A DNA stretch of 64,000 nt, taken from the NCBI RefSeq assembly GCF_003515075.1, contig NZ_QWLV01000001.1, positions 62,001 to 126,000 on the forward strand, in the 5' to 3' direction. Within the stretch, counting starts at the first letter, position 1; every line of letters begins with the position of its first letter. Under the pieces are notes generated by a model, which was not told where the DNA came from, made no database searches, and saw only the letters and a list, made by a program, of their open reading frames with translations. The DNA comes from Sphingomonas gilva (lineage in GTDB: Bacteria; Pseudomonadota; Alphaproteobacteria; Sphingomonadales; Sphingomonadaceae). Of the stretch, positions 27,335-35,691 are shown piece by piece. The position numbers were made by a program, and so were the translations under genes.

Positions 27335-28210
27335 TTGCCGCCTTTGACCGCGATCGAGGCCTTCGTGCAGGTCGCGCGGCTGGGCTCGGTCAAGGCCGCC
27401 GCGGAGGAGCTCGCCCTGTCCTCGCCGGCCCTCAGCCGCCGCGTCCAGGCGCTCGAGCGCTTCGTCGGCAAGCCGCTGTTCGAGCGCCGCCATCAGGCGA
27501 TGCGCCTCAATGCCGACGGCGAGCGCCTGCTCCAGCAGATCGGGCCCGCGATCGATTCGCTTTCCGACGCGGTCGAGGCGCTGACCGCGCCCGGCGACGT
27601 GCTGCGCCTGCGGCTGGGCGTGCTGCCGCTGTTCGCCTCGCAGCGGCTGTTCCCCAAGCTCGGCGATCTGCGCGCGCGGCATCCCGAGCTGCATCTCGAC
27701 GTCGACACCGCCGGCCACGGCATCGCCCGGCTGGGCGACGGGCTCGACGCGGTGATCGCGCTCGCCCGCGACATCGATCCCGCGCTCTACGCGCACCGGC
27801 TCGACCGCAACCAGGTCTATGTCATCGGCGGCCGGACGCTGCTCGAACGGCCCGATCCGGTGACGCGGCCGGAGCAATTGGCCGATCTCACCGCCTTCAT
27901 CCACCGCGACATGCCGGACACCTTCACCGCCTGGCGCCAGGCGGCGGGATTGAAGGCGCTCGAACCCGCCGCGATCGACCATTTCGATTCGGGCCCGCTG
28001 ATGCTGGAGGCGGCCGCGCAGGGGCTCGGCGTCGCCTTCATGCACGAAAGCCATTTCCTCGACGCCAACGATCCGCGGCTGGTACGGCTGTTCGATATCG
28101 AGGTGATGAGCCCCTACAGCTACTGGTTCGTCTGCCGCCCCCGCGCGCTGGAGAGCAAGCCGGTGCGCCTGTTTCACGATTGGCTGATCGGAACGCTGGC
28201 AGCGGATTAG
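27335..28210 (+). CDS. LysR family transcriptional regulator
   Basis: The protein has 291 residues with an N-terminal winged helix (IEAFVQVARLGSVKAAAEEL, SSPALSRRVQALERFVGKPL) and a C-terminal ligand-binding domain (VLRLRLGVLPLFASQRLFPK, then HRDMPDTFTAWRQAAGLKA). The domain order and the GcvA-like RHP segment fit a regulator of metabolic genes. The TTG at 27335 has poor spacing to the AAAGGAG; a CTG at 27326 has a good one (7 bases after AGGAG) and would give the usual start MRRLPPLTAIEAF. The stop lies in a family E hairpin. The target is unknown; no adjacent gene is divergent. Confidence 0.88.
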   Translation: MPPLTAIEAFVQVARLGSVKAAAEELALSSPALSRRVQALERFVGKPLFERRHQAMRLNADGERLLQQIGPAIDSLSDAVEALTAPGDVLRLRLGVLPLFASQRLFPKLGDLRARHPELHLDVDTAGHGIARLGDGLDAVIALARDIDPALYAHRLDRNQVYVIGGRTLLERPDPVTRPEQLADLTAFIHRDMPDTFTAWRQAAGLKALEPAAIDHFDSGPLMLEAAAQGLGVAFMHESHFLDANDPRLVRLFDIEVMSPYSYWFVCRPRALESKPVRLFHDWLIGTLAAD

Positions 28211-28365
28211 CCTCGCTAATCCGCGTCGCGGCCAGGGTTCCGGCCGGCGGACGTCAGTCCGGCCGACGGCGCGGCTTTGCCGCGTCGTATACGAAAGCCA
28301 AAACTGCGGCGTGGCGACGCCGGCCGTGGCGGTGGCCGAGACAGCGATTAGCTGGCGCTAATCGC
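28202..28365. repeat. Family E repeat, copy E2
   Basis: The element is bounded by hairpins GCGGATTAGC-CTC-GCTAATCCGC (28202-28224) and GCGATTAGC-TGGC-GCTAATCGC (28344-28365, minus-read GCGATTAGCG). The first contains the stop TAG of the LysR gene and the second the stop of the convergent cyclophilin gene. The core GGCCGACG-CGCGGCTTTGCCGCGTCG matches E1. It fills the whole gap between the two genes. Confidence 0.85.
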
Positions 28366-28810
28366 TTACCACCGCCTTCACGATCTTCCCCGGGGTCGCC
28401 GGCGGCTCGCCCTTGGGCAGCGCGTCGACATGCTCCATGCCCGATTCGACCTGGCCCCACACCGTGTACTGGCGGTCGAGGAAGCGTGCGTCGTCGAAGC
28501 AGATGAAGAACTGGCTGTTGGCGCTGTCCGGATTGGCGGTGCGCGCCATCGAGCAGGTGCCGCGGACATGCGGCTCGTCGTTGAATTCCTGGGCGAGGTC
28601 GGGCTTGTCCGATCCGCTCATGCCGGTGCCGGTGGGATCGCCGCCCTGCGCCATGAAGCCGGGGATGACGCGGTGGAACACGACGCCGTCGTAGAAGCCC
28701 TCGCCGGCCAGCTCGGCGATGCGCGCGACATGGTTGGGGGCGAGGTCGGGCCGCAGGCGGATGACGACGTCGCCGCCATTGTCGAGCGTGAAGGTCAGCG
28801 TATCGGCCAT
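28358..28810 (-). CDS. Cytosolic cyclophilin-type peptidyl-prolyl isomerase
   Basis: Cyclophilins speed cis-trans isomerisation of prolyl bonds. The protein has 150 residues without signal sequence. Conserved parts are VVFHRVIPGFMAQGGDPTG, EFNDEPHVRGTCSMARTAN (FKDE-like region), NSQFFICF and the F/W loop. The ATG at 28810 has AGGAG upstream. The stop lies in the right hairpin of E2. A periplasmic counterpart is at 57138-57794, so the cell has at least two. Confidence 0.93.
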   Translation of the reverse strand: MADTLTFTLDNGGDVVIRLRPDLAPNHVARIAELAGEGFYDGVVFHRVIPGFMAQGGDPTGTGMSGSDKPDLAQEFNDEPHVRGTCSMARTANPDSANSQFFICFDDARFLDRQYTVWGQVESGMEHVDALPKGEPPATPGKIVKAVVSD

Positions 28811-28939
28811 CGGGGAATCTCCTGTGGATGGGGAATTTGGCCGACGCCCTACCCTCCGCATCCCGGCCTGTCCAATCGCGTTGGCAGCCCGGCATTGCCG
28901 CGCTAAGGGGATTCGCCAGCCGCCAGAGGGAGGTCGAAC

Positions 28940-30349
28940 ATGAGCGAGACCGAACTCCAACCGCCCGAATCGGAAGGCGAAACCCAGCTCGACGAGGACG
29001 ACCGGCTCAAGCCCGAATTCGTCCGCGCGGTGCTCGACGCGGTCGATGCGGGCGACGCCGAGGCCGCGCGCGCGCTGGTCGATCCGCTCCACCCGGCCGA
29101 CATCGCCGACCTGTTCGAGCTGACCCCGGCCGAGGACCGCGGCGCGCTCGCCGCCGCGCTCGCCGACATGCTCGACGGCGAAGTCCTCGCCGAGATGAAC
29201 GATTACGTCCGCGAGACGCTGATCGACGCGCTCGAGCCCGGTCAGGTCGCGGATATCGCCGCCGAGCTCGATACCGACGACGCGGTCGCGATCATCGAGG
29301 ACATGGACGACGAGGACCAGCGCGCCGTCCTCCGCGCGCTCGACCCCGACGATCGCGCCGCGATCGAGGCCGCGCTCGGCTATCCGGAGGAATCCGCCGG
29401 CCGCCTGATGCAGCGCGAGGTGGTCGCGGTGCCCGAGCACTGGACCGTCGGCGACGTGCTCGATTTCCTTCGCGCCGACGAGACGCTGACCACCGATTTC
29501 TGGGAAATCTTCGTCGTCGATCCGCAGCACAAGCCGGTCGGCACCTGCGCCCTTTCCTGGATTCTCCGCACGCCGCGCGCGATCGCCGTCGCCGACGTCA
29601 TGGCGCGCGAGCAGACGCTGATCCCGGTCGACATGGACCAGGAGGAGGTCGCGCTGCGCTTCCAGAAATACGCGCTGATCTCCGCCGCGGTGGTCGATCC
29701 CGACGGGCGGCTGGTCGGCATGATCACCGTCGACGATGTCGTCCACATCATCCAGGAGGAAGCCGGCGAGGACGCGCTGCTGCTGTCGGGCGCGGGCGAC
29801 GGCGACATCAACGAGCCGATCCGCGAGAGCTATTCGGCGCGCGTGCGCTGGCTGGTCGCCAATCTCGGCACCGCGCTGGTCGCCTCGACGATCATCGCCT
29901 TTTTCGGCGGGGCGATCGAGCAGATGGTCGCGCTGGCGGTGCTGATGCCGATCGTCGCCTCGATCGGCGGCAATGCCGGCACGCAGACCATGGCGGTCGC
30001 GGTGCGCGCGCTCGCCACCAATCAGCTCACCCAATCCAACACCATCCGCACCATCAGGCGAGAGATCACGCTGGCGGCGCTCAACGGCGGCACCATCGCG
30101 GTGCTGATCGGCATCGGCGCGGCGCTGGTGTTTGGCAACCCGTCATTGGGCGCGGTGATCGCCGCCGCGATGCTGATCAACATCGTCGTCGCCGGCCTGG
30201 CCGGCGTGCTCGTGCCGGTGCTGCTCGAACGGTTGGGTCAGGATCCGGCGGTGGCGTCCTCGGTGTTCGTCACGATGATCACCGATTCGATGGGATTTTT
30301 CGCCTTTCTCGGGCTCGCGGTGCTGAGCGGGCTCGTGCCGCTGGCTTGA
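28940..30349 (+). CDS. mgtE: Magnesium transporter MgtE
   Basis: MgtE is a homodimeric Mg2+ channel gated by cytosolic Mg2+. The 469-residue protein has the cytoplasmic N-domain (LVDPLHPADIADLFELTPAE), a pair of CBS domains around 155-280 (FFVVDPQ-like FVVDPQHKPVGTCALSW, then VDPDGRLVGMITVDDVVHII) and five membrane helices at the C-terminus. The helices carry the pore segment MPIVASIGGNAGTQTMAVAVR, which is conserved in the Mg2+ selectivity region. GGGAGG precedes the ATG. It is followed closely by a DUF1489 gene. Confidence 0.95.
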   Translation: MSETELQPPESEGETQLDEDDRLKPEFVRAVLDAVDAGDAEAARALVDPLHPADIADLFELTPAEDRGALAAALADMLDGEVLAEMNDYVRETLIDALEPGQVADIAAELDTDDAVAIIEDMDDEDQRAVLRALDPDDRAAIEAALGYPEESAGRLMQREVVAVPEHWTVGDVLDFLRADETLTTDFWEIFVVDPQHKPVGTCALSWILRTPRAIAVADVMAREQTLIPVDMDQEEVALRFQKYALISAAVVDPDGRLVGMITVDDVVHIIQEEAGEDALLLSGAGDGDINEPIRESYSARVRWLVANLGTALVASTIIAFFGGAIEQMVALAVLMPIVASIGGNAGTQTMAVAVRALATNQLTQSNTIRTIRREITLAALNGGTIAVLIGIGAALVFGNPSLGAVIAAAMLINIVVAGLAGVLVPVLLERLGQDPAVASSVFVTMITDSMGFFAFLGLAVLSGLVPLA

Positions 30350-30381
30350 TCGCCGCCCCACGCGGGCCCAAATCGGGCGTC

Positions 30382-30780
30382 GTGCCGCTTCATCTCACCA
30401 AGGTCGCCTACGGCCATCCCTCGCTGCCCGAGCTGGAGGCGGTGGTCGCCCTGCGCGCCGCCCAGGGCGGCCTCGTCCTGACCACGCGCTACCTGCCCAA
30501 GCGCCATGCCGAGATCGCCGGCGGATCGCTCTACTGGATCATCAAGCACCAGCTCGTCGCGCGCTCGCCGATCCTTCGTTTCGGCGAGGCCGAGGGCGGC
30601 CGCACCGCGATCCACCTCGAACCGCGCCTGATCCTCGTCGCCGCCCGCCCAAAGCGCGCGCATCAGGGCTGGCGCTATCTGGAGGACAAGGACGCGCCGC
30701 CCGATCTCGGCGGCGACAGCGGCACGGCGGACATGCCGCACCGCCTGGTCGGCGAACTGGCGGCGATCGGGCTGCTGTGA
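30382..30780 (+). CDS. DUF1489 family protein
   Basis: The protein has 132 residues. The pattern VPLHLTKVAYGHPSLPELEAV, LTTRYLPKRHAEIAGGSLYW and LIIVAARPKRAHQGWRYLE (split as LVAARPKRAHQGWRYLEDK) is that of the alphaproteobacterial DUF1489 family. Its function is unknown. The GTG at 30382 is preferred for the typical start; a TTG at 30346 overlapping the MgtE stop (TTGA) would add twelve residues. No membrane segment. Probably in the same transcript as mgtE. Confidence 0.8.
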   Translation: MPLHLTKVAYGHPSLPELEAVVALRAAQGGLVLTTRYLPKRHAEIAGGSLYWIIKHQLVARSPILRFGEAEGGRTAIHLEPRLILVAARPKRAHQGWRYLEDKDAPPDLGGDSGTADMPHRLVGELAAIGLL

Positions 30781-30833
30781 CTTCCATCCGGGCGATCCGG
30801 GCCGATTGTCTGCTCTTTGCCATCTATGGTCCG

Positions 30834-30858
30834 TCGCCGCTGCGAAGGCAGGGGGGAC
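30834..30858. repeat. Degenerate end of a family C repeat
   Basis: The bases CCGTCGCCGCTGCGAAGGCAGGGG resemble the end sequence of family C copies at 37650 and 58241, with a substitution in the first stem and no matching right end nearby. It looks like a remnant. Confidence 0.4.
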
Positions 30859-30904
30859 AGGAACTTAAACTGACAGGCTCCGGGACGTATCGACGTTCGA
30901 AAGA

Positions 30905-31180
30905 TTGGTTCACGCGAAGGCGCGAAGGCGCGAAGAAGAAGCAGGAAGGTTGGTTCGCGCAGAGACGCGAAGACGCAGAGATGTCAAAACTCTGCGCGAA
31001 GCGCATGTCACCTCGCTACGTTGCGGCAAGCGGAACCCTGCGAAAAGATGAAAGCCGCTGACGCGGCAGAACCACCTCTCTGCGCCTCCGCGTCTCTGCG
31101 CGAACCCCTTCTTCTTTCTTCGCGCCTTCGCGCCTTCGCGTGAACCAACTTCTTCTTCTCCGCGCCTCCGCGTGAACCAA
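30905..31180. repeat. Family D long inverted repeat
   Basis: A 276-base element between convergent genes. The left part (GGTTCACGCGAAGGCGCGAA..., then GGTTCGCGCAGAGACGCGAAGAC) is mirrored at the right as CTCTGCGCCTCCGCGTCTCTGCGCGAACC and CTTCTTTCTTCGCGCCTTCGCGCCTTCGCGTGAACC. The outermost words are TTGGTTCACGCG and CGCGTGAACCAA. It has no coding potential. Similar GCGAAGGC-rich repeats are known from many bacterial genomes. Confidence 0.8.
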
Positions 31181-31205
31181 TCCCTCCGAATGTCGTCCAC
31201 CCATA

Positions 31206-31895
31206 TCACCGATTGCACGCCACCGGCCCGACCCCGGTCGATTGCACCGTGCACGCCGCATCGCCCGCCACGCTGATCGCGCCCGCGCCCAGCGAGACCA
31301 CACGCACGCTCCGTTCGGCGTTGAACTTCGCCTCGCCCGCGCTTTCGGAATTGACCGTCAGGTCGCCGACCGCCAGCGCGCTCGCATCGATATCGCCCGC
31401 GCCGCGCGATTGCACCGAGGCGATGAGCGCGCGGCCGCCCATCACCAGCCGGCCGGTGCCCATCAGGCTCGCCACCAGCCGGTCCGCCTCGATCGCGGGC
31501 GCGGTGATGCTGCCCGATCCGGTCAGCGTCAGGTCGACGCGGGGCGCCTTCATCGCCGAGATGTCGAGCACCGCGCCGCCGGTCACCACCGCCGCGCGCA
31601 GGTTTGGCGCGGTCAGGCGGATGCTCGGCGGCGGCGGGGTCTCGCCGGGATAGCCGCCCCAGCCGCGATCTCCCATGCGCACCACCAGCGTCCGCCCGTC
31701 GACCCGCAGCACCAGGCCGTCCAGCGCGCGCTGGTCGCCCTCGGCGCGCGCCGTCACCGCGCTTCCCGTCGTCACGGTGATGCGGAACGGCCCTTCGACG
31801 CGGATGCGGTCGAAATCGGTGACCGAATAACTGCGTTCCGCCGCCGCCGCGGGGGCGGCGAGCAGCAGCAACAGCAGAACCAGGCGCGTCAGCAT
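31206..31895 (-). CDS. Secreted GIN-domain (DUF2807) protein
   Basis: The precursor has 229 residues with a signal peptide (MLTRLVLLLLLLAAPAAAA). The mature part is a right-handed beta-helix-like GIN domain: SYSVTDFDRIRVEGPFRITV, LDISAMKAPRVDLTLTGSGS, then repeated DASALAVGDLTVNSESAGEA and SVRVVSLGAGAISVAGDAAC. Such domains are found in envelope proteins that may bind polysaccharide or lipid. It is 39 bases downstream of a second GIN-domain gene and probably co-transcribed. The signal peptide start at 31895 follows from the hydrophobic run; the frame is open to 31931. Confidence 0.85.
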   Translation of the reverse strand: MLTRLVLLLLLLAAPAAAAERSYSVTDFDRIRVEGPFRITVTTGSAVTARAEGDQRALDGLVLRVDGRTLVVRMGDRGWGGYPGETPPPPSIRLTAPNLRAAVVTGGAVLDISAMKAPRVDLTLTGSGSITAPAIEADRLVASLMGTGRLVMGGRALIASVQSRGAGDIDASALAVGDLTVNSESAGEAKFNAERSVRVVSLGAGAISVAGDAACTVQSTGVGPVACNR

Positions 31896-31934
31896 GGGCG
31901 CGAGCGTCGCACGCGCCCGCGCCTCAGGCAAGCG

Positions 31935-32690
31935 TCAGCCGCCGCAGATGACGTCGCCCGCGCCCATGATCGATTTCTGGCAACGCGCCTTGGGGCCCAG
32001 ATCGACGTCGCCCGAACCGACGATCGAGACGTCGGCCGCGCCGTCCACCGCCAGGCGGACATTGCCGGACCCCGCGATCGACACGTCCGCGGCCTTGGCC
32101 GCCAGCCCCGATCCGTCGGCGTCACCCGATCCGGCGATCGAGACCGACACCTGGTCGGCGGCGCCGCTCGCCTTGATGTCGCCCGATCCGGCGATCGACA
32201 GCTCGGCGGTCTTCACCGCGAGCGCGCCCAGCAGCATGTCGCCCGATCCGGCGAGCGCGGCGTCGAAGCTGTCGCCGCTCACCTTGTCGACGCTCATGTC
32301 GCCCGATCCGGCGAGGTTCGCGGCGCGGATCGCCGGCATCGTCACGATCACCTTGAGCGGGCCGGCCTCGTCGCCCTCGTCATTGCCCCAGCGGAAGCCG
32401 CTGCGCTGGTTCTTGCGCCCGATCTCGAGCTCGGACCCGTCGAGCTTGATCTCGAGCGCCTTGAGCACGCCGGTGTCGCCCTGCGCGGTGACGGAGAAGG
32501 CCGGGCCGACGCGCACCTCGACATTGTCGGGGCCTTCCAGGGATACGGTGTCGAAATTGGCGAGCTGGAACTGGCGCTGGCCCTGCTGGCCCGACGGCGT
32601 GACCTTGGCGTCGGTGGTGCTGGCGGTGCTGTCGTTGCAGGCGGCGATCGTGATCGCGCCGATCAGCGGCAGAAATATCGATTTGCGCAT
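31935..32690 (-). CDS. GIN-domain (DUF2807) lipoprotein
   Basis: A 251-residue lipoprotein precursor (MRKSIFLPLIGAITIAAC, lipobox IAAC at about 15-18) with a putative beta-helix made of repeated GSGD turns: AGSGDMSVDKVSG, AGSGDMLLGALAV, AGSGDIKASGAADQ, AGSGDADGSGLAAKA, AGSGNVRLAVDGA and VGSGDVDLGPKA. The spacing of about 18 to 22 residues indicates one coil per repeat. It would be anchored in the envelope, while the downstream partner is soluble; the two could act together. GGGAGG precedes the ATG. The C-terminal Cys pair (KARCQKSIMGAGDVICGG) may form a disulfide. Confidence 0.87.
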   Translation of the reverse strand: MRKSIFLPLIGAITIAACNDSTASTTDAKVTPSGQQGQRQFQLANFDTVSLEGPDNVEVRVGPAFSVTAQGDTGVLKALEIKLDGSELEIGRKNQRSGFRWGNDEGDEAGPLKVIVTMPAIRAANLAGSGDMSVDKVSGDSFDAALAGSGDMLLGALAVKTAELSIAGSGDIKASGAADQVSVSIAGSGDADGSGLAAKAADVSIAGSGNVRLAVDGAADVSIVGSGDVDLGPKARCQKSIMGAGDVICGG

Positions 32691-32748
32691 GGTGTCCTCC
32701 CTGGCGTGTTATGCACCTAATACACCCCGCCTCACCCGGCCGCAAACG

Positions 32749-32778
32749 AAAAAAGGCGGCCCCGCGGGACCGCCTTTT
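32749..32778 (-). terminator. Rho-independent terminator of carD
   Basis: GGCGG(CCC) at 32755 pairs with GG-ACCGCC ending at 32774; on the minus strand a run of six T follows. It lies downstream of carD, with a family B repeat between the gene and the terminator. Confidence 0.7.
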
Positions 32779-32804
32779 CGTGAGAGATCGCATCTGCATT
32801 CCAT

Positions 32805-32891
32805 CGTCACCCCGGACTTGGTCCGGGGTCCATCTTTCCGCAAGCGGAACGCGCGTGACGCAATGAATGCCGGGACGGGTCCGGCATGACG
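32805..32891. repeat. Family B repeat, copy B1
   Basis: The left end CGTCACCCCGGACTTGGTCCGGGGTCCATC is a perfect hairpin; the right end TGCCGGGACGGGTCCGGCATGACG has diverged. It is shorter than the other copies and lies between carD and its terminator. Confidence 0.75.
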
Positions 32892-32911
32892 TGGTGAACA
32901 GTCGGCTGCGA

Positions 32912-33445
32912 TCAGGCCTCGGCCTTTTCCTTGTTGTAGATCGCCGCCGCCTTGCGCAGGATTTCCAGGATCTTCTCCTGCGCGGTCGGCTCGTCGACCT
33001 GCTCCATCGCGGCGAGCTCGCGGGCGAGGCGGCTGGTCGCCGCCTCGAAGATCTGCCGCTCGGAATAGCTCTGCTCGGGCTGGTCGTCGGCGCGGAACAG
33101 GTCGCGGACCACCTCGGCGATCGACACCAGGTCGCCCGAATTGATCTTCGCCTCATATTCCTGCGCGCGACGCGACCACATGGTCCGCTTGACGCGCGGC
33201 TTGCCGGTCAGCGTATCGAGCGCTTCCTTCAGCGTCTTGTCCGACGAAAGCTTGCGCATGCCGACGCTCTCGGCCTTGTTGGTCGGCACGCGGAGCGTCA
33301 TCTTCTCTTTTTCGAAACGCAGCACATAAAGTTCGAGCTGCATGCCCGCGATCTCGGATTTCTGAAGCTCGATCACGCGGCCGACCCCATGCTTGGGATA
33401 GACGACATAATCGCCGACATCGAAGGACAATGCCTTGGAAGCCAT
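32912..33445 (-). CDS. carD: CarD family transcriptional regulator
   Basis: CarD binds the beta subunit of RNA polymerase and stabilises the open promoter complex, activating rRNA and other genes. The protein has 177 residues. The N-terminal RNAP-interacting Tudor-like domain is FDVGDYVVYPKHGVGRVIEL (about 9-28) and the C-terminal DNA-binding helical part includes KPRVKRTMWSRRAQEYEAKI. The trailing tail is rich in Glu and Lys. AGGTAGG precedes the ATG. The gene is monocistronic, with repeat B1 and the terminator downstream. Confidence 0.94.
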   Translation of the reverse strand: MASKALSFDVGDYVVYPKHGVGRVIELQKSEIAGMQLELYVLRFEKEKMTLRVPTNKAESVGMRKLSSDKTLKEALDTLTGKPRVKRTMWSRRAQEYEAKINSGDLVSIAEVVRDLFRADDQPEQSYSERQIFEAATSRLARELAAMEQVDEPTAQEKILEILRKAAAIYNKEKAEA

Positions 33446-33951
33446 TCTAACCTACCTTTCGTCGGGTGAATCGCCGCGGGCGGAAGGCGCGACAAACCTT
33501 CCGATCCGATCCAGCGATGCAATGAGTGTTGCACGTCTCCGAAGACGGGCGCCGGTCGCACCCGTCATGTCGGAACCCGTTTAGCAGATTCGTAACAAAA
33601 TTACCAGCCCGGCGTCGCTGGGCCGGGGCCCAGGCTCAGGCGGCGTCGGCGATCCTGATATCGAGGGCCAGCCCTGCCGTGGAAGCCAGGGTTGACCAGC
33701 GCATCAAGCGAAACTTGCCGAGCTTGCCGCGCATCAAGTCGCTGAGCCGCGGCCGGGTGATGCATAATTTGCCCCGTCTTCCCGTCACCCCGGACTTGTT
33801 CCGGGGGCAATGGTGCCGCAAGCGCACCGCTTGAATCTCCAGCTTCGACCTCGCCGCCCGATGGACCCCGGAACAGGTCCGGGGTGACGAGGGACAGGAT
33901 TGATGATTCCCCGAGAACAAATATCGGTCCCGCTCCAAGAGTGGCCGCCTT
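33446..33951. other. Gene-free gap with repeat B2
   Basis: This 506-base gap between carD and the heparinase gene has no convincing frame. The part 33601-33782 is GC-rich sequence without hairpins or matches that I can identify, and 33783-33889 is a family B repeat. The first 100 bases must contain the carD promoter, but no clear boxes were found. Confidence 0.5.
33783..33889. repeat. Family B repeat, copy B2
   Basis: The element begins CGTCACCCCGGACTTGTTCCGGGGG and ends ACCCCGGAACAGGTCCGGGGTGACG, an inverted pair; both ends are themselves hairpins. The interior of about 50 bases is variable. Confidence 0.85.
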
Positions 33952-35691
33952 TCACCCCATCCGCCGGAGCGCCCAGCTGACGCTGGCGCCGCCCGCCGCC
34001 GCCTCGCCGATCACGACCATCTGCCAGCTCGCGCGCGGGCGGCCGCCGCCGTCGATCCACAGGCTGTCCTCCATGCTGAGGCCCGCGCCCTTGACGCGGA
34101 ACTGCCACAGCGGCCCGTCGGGCAGGCGCAGGAGCGCGCCCTGGCCGTCGGCGGTCGGCGAGGCCTCGACCCCGGGCGCGAGGTGGAAGCGGATCGCGAA
34201 GCCCGCCCCTTCGGGCTTGCGGCGCGCGCGCGGGGCGGGGAGCAGCAGGTCCTCGCCGCGCAGCTCGCGTCCGTCGCCCGTCAGCACCAGCACGCGCCGA
34301 TGGAGGAAGCCGAAGCGGCGCAGATAGCCGTCATGGCTCGCCTCGATGCGGCTGCCGCCCTCGCTCTCCTGTCGATCGAGCTCGACCTCGGACACGCCGC
34401 GCCCCAGCGTCCCGTCGGCATGGATCGCGGTCGAGTTGCTGTCCTTGAGGATGAGCGTCGAATGCGCCGCGGTGGTCCTGAGGCCCTCGCACAGATGCGC
34501 CGGCACGCGCGGCGAGGCCATGCGCGCGCCGCCGCAATTGACGATCAGCCGCTTGGGCCCGTCGGAAAGTTCGAAGGCGAGCGTCGAGGCGCAGCCGCCC
34601 TCGGTGAGCCGCGCGACGGGTGGCGGGGCGGCGTCGACGATCACCGTCGTATCGGCCACCGCCATGCGCTGGTAACCCCAGTCGCGCGCCTGCCTGAGCG
34701 GCCGGGCACGCACGCCCGAGGCGGCGATCACCGCGCGCACGCTCTCGCCGTCGATCGGCGCGCCGCCCTGCCAGCTCGAAAGCCCGCCGTCTCCATGCAC
34801 CACGCCGAGCAGCGCGGGCACCATCCGGTTGAGCGCGGTCTGGATCGGCGCGGGCAGCTCCTCGCGCCGCGCGTCATAGACCTGGCGGAGCTGCGCGAGC
34901 AGCGCGATCGCCTCGAGCTGCGCGACCGGCGAGCGCGCGGTGAGGCCGCCATCCTCGAACACCGCCTGCGACAGCGTGCGGGTCAATCCCGCCTCGCCGA
35001 ACTGGCGGCGCGGGTCGCCGCCCGGGATCAGCAGCCCGGCGGCGATGACGCCGCACCAGGCGGCAATCCTCGGCGCGCCCTGGGGGCTGCGCTCCGCCCC
35101 GCGGTCGAGATGCCGCGCCTGGCGCGCCAGCGCGTTGAGCACCGCCGATCGGTAGACCAGGTCCCCGCTCGACAGGATCAGCGGCGCGTGCGCGGTCCAC
35201 ATCAGCAACCGCTTGCCCGTGACGTCATAGCGCCAGGCGGGGTCGGTCACCGTGTCCGCGTGCGCCGCCAGCCACAGCCGCATGATCTGCTCGGCGACCG
35301 CCGCGCCTTCCTTGCGCGGCACCGCGGCGGCGATGTCGCGCAGCCAGGCGAAGCCGTGGAGATGGTCGACGAACGAGGCCGGCGCGTCTGGACGGGCGAA
35401 GTCGAGCTCCTCGATCGCACGCGCGGTGCCGCGGTGGCGCAGCACCCCGTCCATGATCGCCTGCCCCTCGGTCGCGTCTCCCGGGATCGGATCGTCGGGC
35501 ACCGCGATCAGCTTCAGGGGAAAACGCCCCCGCAAACGGAAGTTGTGCAACGGCGTCCGCCACGTCAACCGGTTGAAACGGTTCGACAGTCGTTCAGCGA
35601 GCGACAGTCCCTTGTCGCCGCCCAGCCGGATCAGCCGGCGGCCCTGTTCGATCCCGTCGGCGGCGGCGTCGATCGGATGGAAGCCGCTCAA
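33952..35691 (-). CDS. Heparinase II/III family protein
   Basis: The protein has 579 residues. It starts without a clear signal peptide ([20 protein letters not shown]), and the toroid part is [16 protein letters not shown] through [14 protein letters not shown]. The beta-sandwich part contains [36 protein letters not shown] and a His/Asp-rich segment [15 protein letters not shown]. This family cleaves acidic polysaccharides by beta-elimination or hydrolysis. The ATG overlaps the rpe stop by 4 bases (ATGA), a link also seen in related sphingomonads. A cytoplasmic or periplasmic site cannot be decided. Confidence 0.88.
   Translation of the reverse strand: MSGFHPIDAAADGIEQGRRLIRLGGDKGLSLAERLSNRFNRLTWRTPLHNFRLRGRFPLKLIAVPDDPIPGDATEGQAIMDGVLRHRGTARAIEELDFARPDAPASFVDHLHGFAWLRDIAAAVPRKEGAAVAEQIMRLWLAAHADTVTDPAWRYDVTGKRLLMWTAHAPLILSSGDLVYRSAVLNALARQARHLDRGAERSPQGAPRIAAWCGVIAAGLLIPGGDPRRQFGEAGLTRTLSQAVFEDGGLTARSPVAQLEAIALLAQLRQVYDARREELPAPIQTALNRMVPALLGVVHGDGGLSSWQGGAPIDGESVRAVIAASGVRARPLRQARDWGYQRMAVADTTVIVDAAPPPVARLTEGGCASTLAFELSDGPKRLIVNCGGARMASPRVPAHLCEGLRTTAAHSTLILKDSNSTAIHADGTLGRGVSEVELDRQESEGGSRIEASHDGYLRRFGFLHRRVLVLTGDGRELRGEDLLLPAPRARRKPEGAGFAIRFHLAPGVEASPTADGQGALLRLPDGPLWQFRVKGAGLSMEDSLWIDGGGRPRASWQMVVIGEAAAGGASVSWALRRMG

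Noticed and set aside
27159..27347. A 62-residue frame with AGGAGAGG before its ATG.
   Set aside because: It has no protein-like pattern, overlaps the LysR start, and runs opposite to the better-supported terminator and promoter.
30905..31180. A CRISPR-like array suggested by the repeated GCGAAGGC words.
   Set aside because: The words are adjacent and lack regular unique spacers, the two halves are inverted, and no cas gene is present.
33446..33782. Genes in the carD-heparinase gap.
   Set aside because: Frames there are short, lack starts with ribosome binding sites and show no family pattern.
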